NCBI GenBank assembly: GCA_009739215.1
Contig: VSJF01000011.1
Location: 992,001-1,056,000, forward strand
DNA: 64,000 nucleotides
Origin: Floccularia luteovirens
Taxonomy: Eukaryota > Basidiomycota > Agaricomycetes > Agaricales > Squamanitaceae
Reading direction: 5' to 3'
This document shows, in pieces, positions 62,271-64,000 of the stretch. The notes under the pieces are model-generated. The model made no database searches, was not told the origin of the DNA, and worked only from the letters and a program-made list of their open reading frames with translations. The stretch's first letter is position 1; each line of letters opens with the position of its first letter. The translations under genes were made by a program, and so were the position numbers.

Positions 62271-62385
62271 TAGATGCCACGATGATAGCGCAGAGTTGTT
62301 GTCACACGGTAGTGTCACGGTGACCCGAAAAGGGAAAGTGTGAGTAACAACATCAAAACGAAGCTGAGACTTCTCGCCAGCCGTA
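62271..62385 (-). repeat. right terminal inverted repeat, 115 bp
   Basis: Reverse complement of 57620-57734 without mismatch. It ends in GCCAGCCGTA, directly before the right copy of the target-site duplication. Confidence 0.95.
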
Positions 62386-62391
62386 ACCAGC
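62386..62391. repeat. target-site duplication, right copy (ACCAGC)
   Basis: ACCAGC immediately follows the right inverted repeat, matching 57614-57619. Confidence 0.9.
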
Positions 62392-63040
62392 ACAACACCG
62401 AATTCCCTTCGTTTCCAGTCCTGGCAGTACTCATACAAAGCTTCGGATTATCAACCGTTCCCCACAACAATGCAGCAACTCTGCCAGTAGCATCTACTAC
62501 TCAAGGGATGGAAAATAGATAACCTAGATATCTATGCACATTTAGCGGATAAGCCTGGCTCACACAACACACGGACTAGTAAAATTTTTTATATTTTCCT
62601 GGGATATACGTTTTTGTGGAGAATACAACCCCACCGCTGGTAATGGTGAGTGTTTCCACTCTGATATCAGATATATATATCACAATATAGACGACAATTG
62701 GTTAATGTCATGTGCTGACTACTATAGTAGTCATGAGAAATTGCCCATTGTTGATTCCAGAAGCAAAAATCGCTGGATTGGTGGGGGAGTGAGTGGACCC
62801 ACAAGCCAAAATAATTACCTAAAACGGCAAGTTGTGGGGTATGATTTATTGAAAAGATACCAAATAAGGTAACTTTTAGAGAGTGAGTACCAATCAGCTA
62901 CAAATCAATCCATTTTATGAAAAGTTATTCCGATGCTTCCAATCCCATTGTAGCCGACGCTATATAAACCGCTTCCTATGACCCATTCCCGCTCCTCCTC
63001 AGAGTACTTTCAAGTCTTCTTCGCCATCATCTCTAGCAAT
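62392..63040. other. intergenic and promoter of the Clp1-like gene
   Basis: Sequence between the transposon and the last gene. The right end holds a TATA box and leader. Nothing else was recognised. Confidence 0.5.
62961..62968 (+). promoter_or_regulatory. TATA box of the Clp1-like gene
   Basis: TATATAAA lies 80 bp before the ATG at 63041. It is only 17 bp before the in-frame ATG at 62978, too close for that codon to lie in the mRNA, so the box decides in favour of 63041 as the start. Confidence 0.65.
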
Positions 63041-63977
63041 ATGTGCCCTACTCGCATCAACAACTCCAAAGTCACCTCTACCAGGTGCACACCAGCCATT
63101 GCCCGCCGTCACTGCCGCGCTCGCCTCAATGGAGTTCCTGCACTCCAATACCTCCTTAGCAAACACAACAGGGTAGCGCCCTCCGTTCGCCGGATTCCGC
63201 TCGCTACAAAGTCAGCCGTCATAAATGGCGCCCACATGACTGCTCCATCACAATGCACTGTTCATCTCCCTCGCGGTTTAACTCGCCCTGCTTCCAAGGA
63301 AATCTCCATGTCCTCTATCTCTACAGCTTACCCAGAGCTAAACGGTGTTCAACCGGAATACATTCGCGAGAAATTGGCTTTACTTGCACCAAGGTGTGTA
63401 ATTCTCTTTGTTCTCTTGATTAGGAGAAAATCTCATAACGCATTGTAGTATGATTGCAGGATTGTCAAACATCAAAGCAAACCCATCTACATCCACTCTT
63501 CCCAAAGAGCTTGAAGTCACATTCAAGGACTCGCTCTCTTCCATCACTCCCACTCACATGGTTGCCGTCCACTCACCATCATCCTCGTCCTCACCTCGCA
63601 AGGTTACGATGTTTCCCGTTCATCACATTGTTCTCGCTTCGCATTGTTACAATCTTCCCGCATTCCCAGCCGGATACACGTCTACATCAAGCACGTCCTC
63701 AGCGGCTCTCCCCGTCGTCCCCCTCTGCCTACCCTCCGCCCAATCTTTCCCAATCCTGTTGTCTTACCTCTATAAAAAAGATACTCAAACACTATCCTAC
63801 AATCTCCTACCTCAGTCAACGCCAATGAATGCATCCATCCTCATGCACCGCGCAGTATTTGTGTCTGGATTCTGGCGAAACGCATGCGCTCTCGGTGTTT
63901 TAGATGAGGAGCTGTATGAGGCTGTTCAGAACGTTTGGAATACAATTATGAGATGCCTTGAGCGTACACGATCATGA
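63041..63977 (+). CDS. clp1: Clp1-like protein
   Basis: Exons 63041-63393 and 63449-63977 give 293 residues. The N-terminal part is basic with paired cysteines (MCPTRINN, RRHCRARLNG). The C-terminal part has features I associate with the Clp1-like family of basidiomycetes: a KELEVTFKDSL segment, THMVAVHSPS, VTMFPVHHIVLASHC, PVVPLCLPSAQSFPILLSYL and GFWRNACALGV. In Coprinopsis, Clp1 is needed for clamp-cell development downstream of the mating-type genes, and the Ustilago homologue controls proliferation of the dikaryon. The product has no signal peptide and is probably nuclear. Similarity was judged from memory of motif order, so paralogy rather than orthology to Clp1 is possible. The transposon sits about 650 bp upstream. 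Confidence 0.75.
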
Positions 63978-64000
63978 GTTCACCTTACCGCCACCGATGC

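Larger units (their letters stand above)
57620..62385 (+). mobile_element. 4,766-bp DNA transposon with integrase and alpha-kinase genes
   Basis: The element is bounded by perfect 115-bp terminal inverted repeats and a 6-bp target duplication. It contains two same-strand spliced genes, a DDE integrase-like transposase (57744-59346) and a zinc-ribbon-like/alpha-kinase protein (59480-61998), separated by 133 bp. Both reading frames are intact after splicing. A 6-bp duplication suits retroviral-integrase-type strand transfer. Identical repeats and intact genes point to a recent, possibly active copy. I do not recognise the superfamily: the transposase belongs to a group common in agarics, but kinase cargo in such an element is not something I know to be described. 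Confidence 0.92.

Noticed and set aside
63454..63828. 124-codon shifted frame in the Clp1-like second exon
   Set aside because: Shadow frame; the family motifs are in the frame ending at 63977.

Overview
The window is nuclear DNA from a mushroom-forming basidiomycete (Agaricomycetes). The evidence is protein genes split by many 50-60 nt GT-AG introns, a Clp1-like gene (a basidiomycete-specific family), an F-box protein and a single-pass membrane protein of types common in these fungi, an alpha-kinase, and a transposase family typical of agarics. Exon boundaries below were read by eye from splice signals, reading-frame phase and family similarity. I found no tRNA, rRNA or CRISPR.

Layout. 1-4 kb: the 5' part of a short-chain dehydrogenase, divergent from a two-RRM RNA-binding protein with a long low-complexity tail. 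5-12.4 kb: an array of four paralogous small secreted-protein genes on the minus strand. The two distal copies are pseudogenes inside a 2.5-kb tandem duplication that also carries GNAT acetyltransferase remnants. 13.7-21 kb: a zinc alcohol dehydrogenase, a Swi3/Rsc8-type remodeller subunit and a single-pass membrane protein. 21.9-28.9 kb: an ABCC transporter in about 40 exons, some only 7-11 nt long. 29-34 kb: gene-poor, with one candidate five-exon small membrane protein. 34-37.5 kb: a divergent SDR/zinc-MDR pair suited to sugar or polyol oxidation. 37.5-41.8 kb: no gene seen. 41.8-57 kb: an S41 peptidase, tRNA-dihydrouridine synthase, F-box protein, GRIP golgin, RNA polymerase III subunit Rpc31/RPC7, the mRNA-export factor Yra1/ALYREF and the farnesyltransferase alpha subunit. 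57.6-62.4 kb: a complete DNA transposon. 63-64 kb: a Clp1-like gene.

The most striking object is the 4,766-bp transposon at 57620-62385. It has 115-bp terminal inverted repeats that are identical over their full length and a 6-bp target-site duplication (ACCAGC). It encodes two apparently intact spliced genes in the same direction: an rve-type DDE integrase/transposase and a cysteine-rich protein ending in an atypical alpha-kinase (MHCK/EF2K) domain. A kinase carried as an integral part of a cut-and-paste-like element is unusual, and I do not know of a described family with this composition.

Several conserved genes (dihydrouridine synthase, ABC transporter, possibly the golgin 5' end) show single-base frame breaks. 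These are either real lesions or assembly errors.
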